Of a DNA stretch of 64,000 bases, positions 43,873 to 54,225 are shown in pieces (position 1 is the first letter of the stretch; each line of letters begins with the position of its first letter). The notes under the pieces were generated by a model. That model saw only the letters and a program-made list of their open reading frames with translations. It was not told where the DNA came from and did no database searches. The position numbers and the translations under genes were made by a program. The DNA comes from Conus ventricosus. Lineage: Eukaryota; Mollusca; Gastropoda; Neogastropoda; Conidae. Location: assembly GCA_018398815.1 (NCBI GenBank), contig CM031601.1, positions 36,246,009-36,310,008 of the forward strand, in the 5' to 3' direction.

Positions 43873-45142
43873 TTAATAAACCACATCTTTTAAACCTGTT
43901 TTCTTCAATGTTTAACTGAGCATCACAAACCATAAAAATGTGCATTTTTATTGGAAACCCTTTTCCCTCTGCTTTCTTGTGAATATTTATTTTTTTACCA
44001 TCTTGCCCTATCCTTTCTCCACTTCCAAACAACCTGTTGTCAAATGTAGATCAAAATCCAGCCACAGTCCCCTATTTGTTTATTAAATAGTCTTCGAGTC
44101 TTACATCATAAAGGGGAAGTTTTTTACATAGCGATCAACTGCAGATCCCTTGCCTACCTCCAGCGAACAACTTCTTATTTCATCAAAGGTTTGGTGAGGT
44201 AAAAGTCCGCGCCCTGAAAAACAACTGATCAGACTTGCCATTTTATTGCACAGTCGACCTTCTCAATTTTTGGATTATAAAACGCTTCTGATTCCTCTGA
44301 AAAGGAGTTGTTCCTTCAGTAAACAAAACCAAAATTCCTTTTAAAGACTTTAGAGACTGATTTAAATGTAGTTCCAGAGAGTGTCTCGCTTTTTTTTATT
44401 TTCTGTAATGGCGTGTATAGCTCTTTCATAATAAATAACTTGTTTTTTTTTTAACTGGGTTAAGATTGTTCTAGCCAGTTTGGGGGGTTTGTAACAACAT
44501 CAAACTCAAGGGGAAATGTCCGCTGTGTATTAGCTTCAGGGTCTTCAGACAGAACAACAGAATCGCTAAGATTAAATGCAGTTCAAAGAAAGCTTTTCTT
44601 TTTGTGCACCTGGGAATATGGCATAATTGTCTTTAACAGTTCAAAATCTAGAGGGATGCAGAATCTGTGCCAAATGCTTTTGCTACTGCCTCATCTTAAC
44701 ATCGCCCTTTGCATCCCCGCTTTAAGCCTGTTTCTTGAGAAACCCTTTGGACTTTGTATTCCCTGATAAACTTTTTCTTTTCTTTCTTTTTTAGGCAGCC
44801 ATAAATCAGAATAGAGGGCAAAAATGTCTGCCTCCGTTTAGTACAAAGACCGCTCTGCCCCCCAGTTTGATTGCCATATGTTTAACGATTGCCCTGCCTA
44901 AAAATTTGCAACAACAGTAGCATTAGGGGCAAACGATTTAATTATCTATTTGGAATGCTAGTTTAGCAGTGCTGGCATTATAACATCGCCACGCCAAGAT
45001 CAGGGAACTTGACTGTTAAATCTTGTCCAGGCTCAACTGTTGATGGAGTATTTACACTAGTAACGTCCTGCCTTATACCTCTTACGCCATTGGGGCTCCT
45101 TCTCTTTTTTGTATGTGAACGAGGTCACAACCTATAGTTCAT
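43873..45142 (-). CDS. MCP: Polinton major capsid protein (double jelly-roll), copy B
   Basis: The capsid shell protein. From ATG 45142 to the TAA at 43873, about 420 codons. Visible blocks: STVEPGQDLTVKFPDLGV (45010-45060), an AIVKHMAIKLGGRAVF-like block (near 44850-44900), ADIFALYSDLWLPKKER (44800-44840), FxIPLDFELLKDNY-like region (44630-44670), FEFDVVTNPQTGQN-like region (44470-44510), SLKGILVLF (near 44320-44350) and the C-terminal IFMVCDAQLNIEENRFK (43880-43945). These match the Polinton MCP pattern (IVK.....G, F..Y.DLW, IPLDFE, EIVTNP, SLKGIL, DAQLNI). Frameshifts are frequent, but the last roughly 50 residues are open. Transcribed divergently from the acidic coiled-coil gene, 35 bases apart. 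Confidence 0.85.
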
Positions 45143-45177
45143 TTTTTATAAAACAAAAAAGAATATAAATAAAAAAT

Positions 45178-46416
45178 ATGGATGAAGATTTTGACGCGAT
45201 TGGATCCGTTGAAGAAGAAGATGAAGAACAGTCCCCCATTGCAAGAAGACTTAGAAGAAGCAGCAGGCCCATTGAGTAAAAGGCCTAAAGGAGAAGGGTC
45301 TTCACTCCTTAAAGCTCGTCAAGAACAGAAGGAGTAGGTTCTTCACTCCCAAAGCCCGTAAAGAACTATTGCGAGAAAGAATTTAATCATTCTATAAAAG
45401 CAAGGACGAGAGCACCGGGAGTGCTTGATCCAAACGATTTTTAGGAAGATGGTGGGCATTTTTATATAAGAACTGTGCAGGAGACCGCGAAAAGTTACTT
45501 CAACGCAAAACCCAAACAAGTTTTTTAAAACTAAGCAAAAATTAGGCGAAAAATCCCTATTCTAAGGCAGAACACTTAAACCTTTAGAGCTTAGAGCCAA
45601 GCCGTTAGTCTTTTACAGAACTTTGGCCCAAAAGTTGCCAACACAATCTTAAATACAAAAAATTCCTCTTCAAGAATTAAATCAAACAGCAGATGAGCAA
45701 TAGCAGAAATTGAAACGAGTTTTAATGAGGAGACACAATTAAAAACAAATGACGATTCTCCATTTCCATGCGTGAAATCCTGGGGCTTAAGAGGCTTTAC
45801 GAACAATAAGGGGTGAACAACAAACAATTTGGCAAAACTTGGTGAGCTAGATGCAGAAATAGAAGAAGAAAAAAATAAACCGCCGAAAGCAGAATGATAA
45901 CAATTTAGGGGAAGAAGAAAAGCTAAATACAGCAGAAAATACAAGATTTAATGATAGAAAGGGCAGCTAGGTTAGAAGTGCTGTCACAACAGAACGCAGC
46001 TAGCATCACAAACAAGCAGAATTAGAGAAACCATAAACAGAACACTTTAAAGAAAATACTACGCTAGCGAAAGAATAAGAACTCTGTTCAGGGAACAGGG
46101 GGTTACAAAGTTATATATTAACAGCTGGTTTTGGGGCTACACTACACTCGTTTATGCTTTTAACCGGCAGTGCACCAACAAAGGGGCCAGTAGCTCCTCC
46201 AACGCCTCAGCCTGTAAAAGTTGGATTAGAAAACAATTGCATCATCTAGCAAACTTATTAAAGAAGTTAGCCGCTAAAGCGCTTTATGCTCTGCCTGGCA
46301 TAATAGGCAGTGTTGTTTAGTTGGTTTTTGTCTACTATAGGCAAAGTTGCTGGTTATAGGCTGACCCCTCTGTGGACGTTAGGAGTGCTAGCTGCTGGAT
46401 AATTTTTATGAAATAA
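45178..46416 (+). CDS. Acidic coiled-coil protein with C-terminal membrane helices (Polinton accessory)
   Basis: ATG 45178 opens MDEDFDAIGSVEEEDEEQ followed by a basic RRLRRSSRP stretch, a helical centre with EIETSFNEETQL and GEEEKLNTAENTRF (45700-45960), then a C-terminal part: TLVYAFNR, a Pro-rich linker, LLKKLAAKALYALPGIIGSV and a hydrophobic tail up to TAA 46416. The KKxAxxALPGIIGSIVxxxF type of ending is common in one Polinton accessory protein. A structural or membrane-active role is inference. Frameshifts near 45270, 45520, 45670, 45900 and 46320. Confidence 0.6.
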
Positions 46417-46420
46417 AGTA

Positions 46421-46621
46421 ATGGGTAATCCAGTAAAATTAAAAACAACAAAAAGGGCTGTCTTTCGCTAGTATGACGCAGTGTAAGGTACATTAACAGG
46501 TGGAGTGCTTTCTGGGCTGCTTTTTGGCTGTGGGGGCTTTCTGGGTGGGTTTATAACTGGATCGCTTTCTTCAGGGATAGGTACTTTCTTTAAAATGGAT
46601 GGGGCGGGCCTTTTGTTTTAA
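46421..46621 (+). CDS. Small Gly-rich membrane protein (Polinton accessory)
   Basis: ATG 46421, MGNPVKLKTTKRAVFR, then after one or two frameshifts a Gly-rich hydrophobic stretch (TGGVLSGLLFGCGGFLGGF, then GSLSSGIGTFF), ending at TAA 46621. About 65 residues. Follows the coiled-coil gene by 4 bases, so probably one transcript. No family recognised. Confidence 0.5.
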
Positions 46622-47613
46622 GTAAATTTAAATTTTTGCCCTAAGTCTTTGGTCGTCTCCAGCTATGAGGATTTTATTGTTATAATTTTTGTAAATTTTG
46701 CCAATCTGTAGTCAAGGTCAGAGGGCAGCATGTATAATCCACACCCACAACAAAGTCAACCCTTGACCTAGCATGTGCAAGAACGCTGAAAACCCCTTTT
46801 TATGCGGCAGGCAAATCAACAGCAGAGTAATAGCATCTTTTAAATTGGCTAGAAATTGTTTTCTGGCATCAAGCCTGTAGATTGATCTACTATGCTAGAC
46901 TTGGTCTGTGCTTGTGCTCCTAAAAGACACCAAAAGTATTCCTTATGGAGTCATTAAGCCTTTGCACGCCTGGGATAGTTAGACCTTTTCTTTAACTAAG
47001 ATAAATGTTGTCCAGCATTGGGATGTTTTTGTTTCTAAAGGACCCACATCGAACTTTTTTGTTTGGTTGAAAAGAGGTGTGGCCAAGGCCAGTAGTCAAA
47101 ATTATATTCTCTAACGATTTACCCCAACAAATACAATGTGCCTAACCCAGATTGCGGTCTAACTTTTGTTTAAAAATCAGTTTAAGGTTTAATGTTAAAT
47201 TCGTTGCAAATCTTTCATATGCATTATTGTCCATTGGGCTGTTAAATGGATAAAACGCGTTGTCGTTAGGGAGGGGCACTTTTAGTTCAGTTAGTATTCG
47301 TCTGTACTGGTAAAAAACATGAAAGTTAATACTGACCTTACCAAGAGATTAGGGTGGTTTAAAATGTTTTCAATATGAAACACCGCAGCCATAGTTGCGC
47401 AGTAAACGGCAAAATTAAACTGATTCTGAAAAAAAGCACTCTGTCGCTCTTTATTGGCGGATTTAAATATTTAGTTAGCGGGTTACAAGTCTAACCCGAA
47501 AGCCGTATGATCCATCTACTGCAATGGTTAAATTGATGAAGTCTAAAGGTTTTGGGGTTATAAAACGCTCCACATTGTAAATAACATGTTCAAAAATATT
47601 GAAAAGCTACCAT
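46619..47613 (-). CDS. Unassigned large minus-strand ORF in Polinton right part
   Basis: From ATG 47613 the frame reads EHVIYNVERFITPKPLDFIN, LTIAVDGSYGFRVRLVT, then after frameshifts LTELKVPLPNDNAFYPFNSP, KKVRCGSFRNKNIPMLDNIY, IPGVQRLNDSIR and a terminal block with PLTLTTDWQNLQKL. About 330 codons. Beta-rich appearance and position opposite the MCP cluster would allow a minor capsid (penton-like) role, but no diagnostic motif is visible. It converges on the Gly-rich membrane gene. Confidence 0.45.
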
Positions 47614-47663
47614 TTTTAAATTAGTTTTTTAAAAAGGGGGTTTTTAAAATAGTTTTAAAAAAG

Positions 47664-48419
47664 ATGTACATCTATATAACCAAGCAAAACGAGCGTGTGT
47701 TTTTAACACATCCAATTGAAAATAGGCGCGGCGATTGTAGGGTTGCCCTTAGAAAAATTTGGGGTTTAAAATAAAATGGATTAACATATCTGAAAAAGAT
47801 AAGAATAACTGGGTGGATAATTAAGGAATGGGCAAGGCAATCTATTAAAAATTTAAAAATACCCGATGGTTACTACAACTTTTTTTCTTTAAGAGAAGTA
47901 TTTAGCAGTTTTAACATTAAGTTAAAAATTAATGAGGGAAATCTTATAGTTACTATAAATTTTCCGAAAATTTAAAGAAAGGGAGTACGTTTTCCTAGAA
48001 GCCTTGCCGAATTTTAGGCTTTTATGACAGTGGCGAAACAAATCATATTTTAAAATACATATGTACTTAAAAGGAGGCTTTATGAGTAAAGTAGGCAGTA
48101 GACCATCTATTTTCTCGTAAACCCAATTTTGATGTCCATTTACAACAGTTAAAAACAGATACTAATTTTTTTAATGGCTAACCATCTACTGTTCTACAAG
48201 CATTGCCAAACCAACTAAAAGTAAGGTTTTTGCGATTATCAGTACAAAAGGTTTGGCAAGACAGTGAATTTAAAGAATTAATTGAGGTTTCTTTAAATTC
48301 ATTGGATGTAAAAATAGTTAATCAAGAAAGGAAAGCCAGTTGTTTGTTCTGATTTATTAATGGTGCTGGAAGTAGAAAACATGTTAGAAAGTAAGAAGAA
48401 CTCGTACCGCGGGCGTTAA
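47664..48419 (+). CDS. Unassigned ORF at the Polinton right end
   Basis: ATG 47664 (MYIYITKQNERVFLTHPIEN) to TAA 48419. Readable blocks: WINISEKDKNNWVDN, KIPDGYYNFFSLREVFSSFN, LIVTINFP, RFPRSLAEF..FM, then SVNPNFDVHLQQL-like and LPNQLKVRFLRLSVQKVWQD. The DGYY...L...(beta)...RSLAEILGF layout recalls a viral structural protein with a beta-sandwich, but this is only an impression. Ends about 17 bases before the right terminal repeat. Six or so frameshifts. Confidence 0.45.
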
Positions 48420-48436
48420 TTTTTATGTCCCTGGGG

Positions 48437-48674
48437 GAGAATGAAAATATTTGGTTCACGATCACCAAATCTTATCTAGCACGCAAGCCCCCATTTAAAG
48501 TACTGAATACGTTCGATTTTTGGCGGTTTTTGCGTGTTAATTTTTTTTTTAAAATAGGTGTTAATTTTTGGGCCAAAACTGACATTTGATGGACGTGAAA
48601 TTTTTATGTGAAAAGGGGGTTTTTCCGTGCAAAATAAGATGGGTGACTTGAATGAACATAATTTTAACATTCCT
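48437..48674 (-). repeat. Right terminal repeat of Polinton copy B
   Basis: Inverse of the left repeat: GTTCACGATCACCAAATCTT at the inner edge, AAAAGGGGG-TTTTCCGTGCAAAATAAG then GAACATA...ACATTCCT at the outer edge. It has one unit of about 112 bp where the left end has two, hence 238 against 346 bases. Confidence 0.8.
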
Positions 48675-49334
48675 AAAAGCACTTTTAAAAAAAAAAAAAC
48701 CTAGTTCACACCTTTTGTATTTCTTTTTAACCTCATGAAAGATAAACCCCATCTTTTTCCTGTGACTGACAGAGTACTGAATAGGCAAGAGCTTTGAAAT
48801 TAATTACTTTGTTTATACAGACACATTAATATGTGTCCCAAAATTTAAGCCATTATTTTTTTATACGATTTTTTTCATATACTGAACAATTACCCAGTTT
48901 CGTGGGAAAAAAAAGCTGAACAACAAACTAAAAAATACTTTGTCATATGTTATTGATTTTATTTCTTTTGTTTAGTAAAGAAACTGTGAAGAAGCAATTT
49001 TTTGCACTCTTCTGGGTTTCTCAAAGTGATTTATTATGAAAATGGGCCTTTTTTCAACAAGCAAGAAAATTTCACTTACATACCTGTGTAACTAGCTTGA
49101 GTTTCACAAAATGTAAAAAACTAACCTCTTCTTCATCAGGCTGCAAATAGAGCATGGTATCTGCTACAGCCTTGAAACTTTGCAGTGACCCTGTTCAATC
49201 ACACAACAATCATGTATCCAAATTTGAAGTATTTTTAATTTTAGTATAATTTTTTAATGATTTTTAGAAAAATGTGTACAAACACCCTACAGAGGAATAC
49301 TGAATTTCATGTTGGCCAGCAGGGAGTGAGTTAA
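48675..49334 (+). mobile_element. 3' tail of the piggyBac-type element
   Basis: AT-rich non-coding sequence that ends GGGAGTGAGTTAA at 49334, the inverse of the 5' end. No transposase sequence was seen in it. Confidence 0.6.
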
Positions 49335-51600
49335 TACTAACAGTACATGCACAGGAGATAGAGAAGAGAAAAAAATGAAGCATGTAGCAAAAAGTTGTGA
49401 GTATCTTCCAGTGAATATATCTTTTCTGCAAAACAGAAAGTCAGGGAAGGTAACGTCTGTCTGTACAGTGTTAATGGGTAACATTATCTCAGTTTACGGT
49501 CAAGCAAATAGATTGAGAGTTTCAAATATTTTATTTGAAAGACACACCAGGATAAAGATTAAGATACCGATTGTCTGCTTTGCAGGCACACCATTTCATA
49601 TCCATGTTTTGGTATTTTCTCACTCTGAACTGTTAAGTTGACTGTTGGGATAAAAGTGCTTTGGCCATGCCCACCAATAGCATCTGTCCTATGAAAACAG
49701 CAGCGTCAGTCTCACTGAACACAAGCTCTAACAAATGGCGAAGGCTGGACAAACTATGTGATAATGGGCAGGAACACAAACTTTAATGCCAGAAGATTGA
49801 CATCGTAAGTTTGTAGTACTGTTTCTTACATTCTTGAACTTAGATTTTCAGGTCTAGCAGGGAAAAAATAGTCAGCTTTTCATGTAAATGATCCACAGTA
49901 CATAAGAGCATCTGTTGCATTCAGATGCAATATACAGTTCAGGAAGATAAAGAAGTTGAAGCCACACAACACCCATGAATAAATTTGCAGTATTTGTTTA
50001 CTACAAAACTTTTCAAGCACCAAAACTGGCCAACTTTCAAATAAAACAGTGTAGAATTTTGTGGCAATATACAGGTAAGGAAGATGAGAGTGGGGCCTTT
50101 CCGATTATATCAATACAAAAGTAGATCCTCCTCGATCAACAAGATGATTGTGAAGTGTGTAGAGCATAAAAGTAGTGCCTTCAGATCAGCAAGATTAAGA
50201 TTGAGAAGTGTGCACATGCATGTTTCTCTGTCAGCAAGACATTGTGCACTTTACCCTGTTAGAAGAGATTATTTGTTAAAGAAATCTTTGTTGTATTTTC
50301 TGTATGTTGGATATTAAACATGGGTTTAAACTAGTATTTCAGCATTTGGCTTTGTTGCATCAGTTACAGTCTATGTACCTAGGGACAATGACTTTTGATA
50401 TGCTTTTGGAAGCATATCCAGATGAGTAAAAAAAAAAAAGTACAATTTCCAGAAATAGTATCAGGATCACGTCTTGTTTTAAATGAATATCAAGACTGCT
50501 GTAGTGTCCACAAGTCAGTTTGGATTGCTTGGTAGACCACAGTTCAGTTTCCCCACTTGCATCCTTGCAGCCTCGCGTTGGTGTGGCTCTGTTCTAAAGG
50601 CAAGCACTATGGGTCTGCTTATTTCCAAGTGAGCAGTATGTTACAGTAATATTGTAATGCAGTTAGTAGCTCAGTTAGGATTTGTAGCTGTGTGTCATTC
50701 AAAAGGGTAGCTGAGTATGTCTGGAGATATGAATGGGAAGTCTTGACAGGGCTATGGGTTTCCGCTGCAGGAGAAACTATTCTTAACTTTGCTACACAAA
50801 ACAATTGTTATGTAGATCTGGTGTCCACATTTATCAAACCCAGGCATTTCACACTCAGTTTTGGTCAGAAAACAAAAGTGCTATAGAGCTAAAGACCAGC
50901 TGTTATATACACTGACATTCAGTACATCATACTACATCACATAACAAGTTATTGCAGGCCTAAAATCCAGCTTGCATGAAACACTGACAATCCATACATG
51001 ACATACCATCACAAAATAAACCTTTAATACAGGCTTACAATGACAGTCCACAATATAATATTGCTTTGTGAAACAAAAGTTTAATGTGGCAAATAGTCTG
51101 GCTGTTTTTCAGACCGTGACAATCTGCTTGGAGTATTGTGTCACGAAAATGTTAACCCTCTTATATTTGAATTCTTTGAGACCAAACTCCTCATATTTTT
51201 CGGATTCATTTGGTGAGTTGAGCCTTAGAATGGGTATGTATGGTTCATGCATCACCACAACCAGGAATGACCCTCTAGAGCTGCAAAACTCTACAGGTTT
51301 GGTTCAGCAGCTTTGTTGTGTAATGTGAGCAAGATTTTGTGGGTCTAGAAGTGAAAGGTTCTGTCACTATCATCAAAATGTCACTAAAAGTGTCACATGC
51401 AATGGTGATAATTCTAATACAGTGCACCAGCATGCAGTTATCCCATGCACATGCTCGTGAGTGTTGTAAAATGAAGGCTGCAGCCTGCCTGAGATTGCTG
51501 TCTTCGGTCCGCCAGTACACTCCCCACAGGTAATCTACAGAATGTCATGCAACTAGTGTCCACTGGCACTACAGAAGAATTACTGTAAGTAGTTTCCAGC
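49335..51600. other. Unassigned intergenic-like sequence
   Basis: Base quality looks better here (few long homopolymers). Open frames are all under 90 codons with no recognisable motif. ATGGCGAAGGC...ATCGTAAGT at 49734-49809 could be a first exon with a donor site, but no partner exon was found. I cannot assign the rest. Confidence 0.5.
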
Positions 51601-53100
51601 ACAGTTCTCCCTCCAGGGGTTGCAACCTTGCCATGATCGGAGGGCTTGCACGGTCCAGTGATCCCTTAGGCTTTCCTGACGGGGCATCAATACTCAACTA
51701 GATGGTTAGTTTGTTGTCAATGCTTCTAGGCCTGTATAGCAAGTTGCTGACTGGCCCAAGCATTACATGGTAGGAATTGGTGCCCCTGGTAGGGTATCCC
51801 ATGTCAGAAAGGGAGGTGCCCCAACAATGGCTTCCAACAAAGTGGCTTTGGTGAAGCGCAGGGGAAAGCCTCCACCAGTGCCATCAAAAACATTGAGTTC
51901 TTCTCCTCCGGGGAAGAAAAAATTACCAATTCCACCAGACAGGTTAAAAAAAAGCAGAGCTCAAACTGCAGAATTCTGCAGTTGAAGCTCTGTATGATGA
52001 AGAGAAGAGGATGTAGACATGGATGATTAAAGCCCTCATCCACAATGGAAACAGTCTTGCAATGGAACATCAGGGACTGTCTTCCAATTATGAAGAATTG
52101 CAGCTCTTGTGCCATGAAGCTAGGCCGATGCTAGTTTCACTGCAAGAAACTCTTCTAAAGTCTGACAAAACTTTCTCACTTTCTGGCTACAGCTTTCTAA
52201 ACCAACCTGCACAATCTGTTGAACATGGCGTTTCTGGTGTGGTAGCCTTATTCATTCACAACTCTGTTCTGTACAGCCCAGTTGCTCTGCAGACTCTGCT
52301 TCAGGCAGTTGCAGCTCGGGTTACTCTCCACAAAACAATTACTATCTGTAGTCTGTATCTGTCTCCAAATATCTGTGTCACCAAACGGGACCTCATTTCG
52401 CTCTTGGAGCAGCTTCCTAGACCCATCGTGCTGTTCGACGATCTGAATGGTCACTCTCCTCTATGGGGAAGTGAGAGATCTTCACCAAGGGGTCTGCTTT
52501 TAGAGGAAGTGTTTCTCGGAGCTTGATTTGTGTGTCTTGAATGGGAAATCGCCAACTTACTTTCACTCCACTAATGGTACCACATCTTGTCTGGTTCTTT
52601 CTGTCTGTGACCCATCTTTGTTTTTGGATTTTGTTTGGGAGGTTGATGAGGACCTGCATGGTAGCGACCACTTTCCTGTGTTGCTTCTGTATACGAATGC
52701 AGAGAGTGAATCCTTACCTGAACCTGTCAATTTCAGCAAAGAAGATTGGGACCTCTTTGCCCGCTAGGTTTCTTAAGGATATGGAAGAGGACAAGATCCT
52801 GCAAAGTGAAGATCCGCAGGAAATCTTTCAGATTTCATACTGAAACTGCACAACATCAACCATTCCCACATCTTCCAAGAAGCCCCTAATGCCAAAATTT
52901 CCTTGGTTCAACTTTGAATGCAAGGAGATTAACAAAGCCCGCAAAATAGCTGAACATTGGGTCTCCTGCAGACCATCGATGCCCGATTTTTTATGCAGTG
53001 GCGGCATGATCAGTACACAGCAACAAGATATAGATAGTATCGTCAGCATTCCTTCGTTCGCCTGCACAGCGGTTTCACAGCACACCATGACCCACTTCGG
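51601..53100 (+). mobile_element. I/Jockey-like LINE fragment: ORF1 end and ORF2 endonuclease
   Basis: 51824-51985 encodes a Pro/Lys-rich ORF1 end (MASNKVALVKRR, then PPPVPSK). ORF2 starts at 52045. Sequence after the endonuclease continues to about 53100 in LINE-like frames, then meets piggyBac-derived sequence. No RT is attached here; an RT of similar type is at 55080-55880. Confidence 0.65.
52045..52992 (+). pseudogene. LINE ORF2 AP endonuclease domain
   Basis: ATG 52045 gives METVLQWNIRD, then NYEELQLLCHEARPMLVSLQ ending in the ET catalytic pair, SGVVALFIHNSVLY, CSLYLSPN, RPIVLFDDLNGHSPLWGSE and GSDHFPVLLLYT (52660-52690). The usual GDFN is DDLN here, a substitution at a conserved Gly/Phe. 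Frameshifts occur at 52055, 52510 and 52770. The Asp and His of the GSDHFP motif are present. This domain nicks host DNA during insertion. Confidence 0.75.
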
Positions 53101-53154
53101 CTCAGTGGCTGATTGACCAGACCAACCCACATGACTTACTATCTGCATAGAAAC

Positions 53155-53978
53155 ATGGCGTCTCAAACAAGTCTTTCTGCGAATGTGTCGGAGCAAAGTC
53201 GAGCCCGTCAGCAACGTTTTAGCATTCCTGAAGTTACTGAAATGCTACAAACGGAAGGTTCAGACATTGAGAAGAGGATGACGAAGCTGATGAAAGTGAT
53301 TCCAGTGAAGAATTTCGAGGAGAAGAGGAAATTGACACTGACTCATCTGTGGAGCTCAGTGATGATGAAGGTGAGGGTGGGCCAATTCGCCAGAGCAGAG
53401 CATTTGCAGAGCAGAGCAGAGCATTTACGTGCCGCGAAAGACTGGGGTTTTGAGTGAGCAAGAGTTCATTGGCTTCCTTTACGCGACTGGCACAAAGATT
53501 CGAGTTTTTTCCGACAGTGCCTCCTATTTTGTGGTACTTCTGGCCTTCGTGTGTCAGCTGAGTGCCACGCCCCCATTTTTGCATTATTCCAAGTTAGCTT
53601 GTGTATAGCAGGCATGTGATTATCTATCTTATTTAGTTTCCTGGAGTGTATCTATCTTTTTTTCAACTCATTTAGTGTATTTACTGACTTTTTCTGCTGA
53701 ATGTGAAGCCATGGACCCACTGACTCTGTGCAAAGTGTTTGTGATGCCACCTGAAAAAACTGGACATTTTTTCAGCCTCAAGCATAAGAAATTGTATGAA
53801 AGTGGGAAGTTTATTCTTTTGTATTCTACTAACACAGTTTATGAATAACACTTCCTGAAAAATTTCATTGAGTTATCTCTTGCTTTGTATTTTTGGTGAT
53901 TTTTTTACTAACCATTGAACAAATGGCCCGTCCACAGGGAAAAACAAGGGACAGAACTGTCCGTCCTAAGTGAGTTAA
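53155..53978 (+). mobile_element. piggyBac-derived non-autonomous insertion
   Basis: ATG 53155 opens an acidic piggyBac-like N-terminus (MASQTSLSANVSEQSRARQQ, then EVTEMLQTEGSDIE). After frameshifts comes SVELSDDEGEGGPI and a second-exon-like region with LPLRDWHKDSSFF and FCGTSG (53470-53560). No DDE core follows. The 3' end is CTAAGTGAG-TTAA at 53978, the same terminal sequence as the large element. The 5' TTAA end was not located. It separates a LINE endonuclease (left) from a LINE 3' end (right). Confidence 0.55.
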
Positions 53979-54225
53979 AAGAGTGAAGAAGCTCCGTGGT
54001 GCATTCCATGTCATGTGCCACTCACAGTGAAACATATTCTTTTAGAGTGTTGGGACTTGCACGATGTGGGACAACAAACATTTTACGCAGATTCCATGAA
54101 AACCTTGTTCAAGATGTCCCGCCTGACGCACTTTGAGTTCTTGAAAGAGATGAAATTTTCAATCGTTGGATTTTACAGGGGGAAAATTTTTAACAAACTT
54201 TTCGACTAATTGCAAAGCAACGACG
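53979..54225 (+). pseudogene. 3' end of an I-clade LINE ORF2
   Basis: Encodes WCIPCHVPLTVKHILLECWD-type Cys/His end, then QTFYADSMKTLF and LTHFEFLKEM, ending at a stop at 54209. The same end is on the minus strand at 56400-56610 and, shortened, at 27290-27350. The rest of this LINE's 3' region continues to a (CTTAT)n-like tail near 54756. Confidence 0.7.

Larger units (their letters stand above)
32938..48674 (+). mobile_element. Polinton/Maverick copy B, near complete, with terminal repeats
   Basis: About 15.7 kb between inverted terminal repeats (32938-33283 and 48437-48674), starting AG and ending CT. It encodes the defining set: protein-primed PolB, retroviral-type integrase, packaging ATPase and double jelly-roll MCP, plus about a dozen accessory ORFs on both strands. 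Left flank AAAAAG (32932-32937) and right flank AAAAG(C) (48675-48680) could be a 6-bp duplication with one lost A. The flanks on both sides are piggyBac sequence. Size and gene content are ordinary for a Polinton; frameshifts occur in every large gene. Confidence 0.9.
27446..49334 (+). mobile_element. piggyBac-type element containing a CR1 LINE and a Polinton
   Basis: The left end TTAA (27446-27449) is followed by CTCACTCCACTCTGACC (one extra A here; the left arm has none). The right end reads GGGAGTGAG-TTAA at 49331-49334. The ends are thus inverted over TTAACTCACTCC, and TTAA is the piggyBac target. Transposase exons lie at 27706, about 27995 and 32653. The CR1 LINE (28262-32449) sits in an intron and the Polinton (32938-48674) in the 3' part; 48675-49334 is the remaining 3' tail. 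The catalytic core with the first Asp residues was not found, so the element is internally deleted. Confidence 0.72.
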
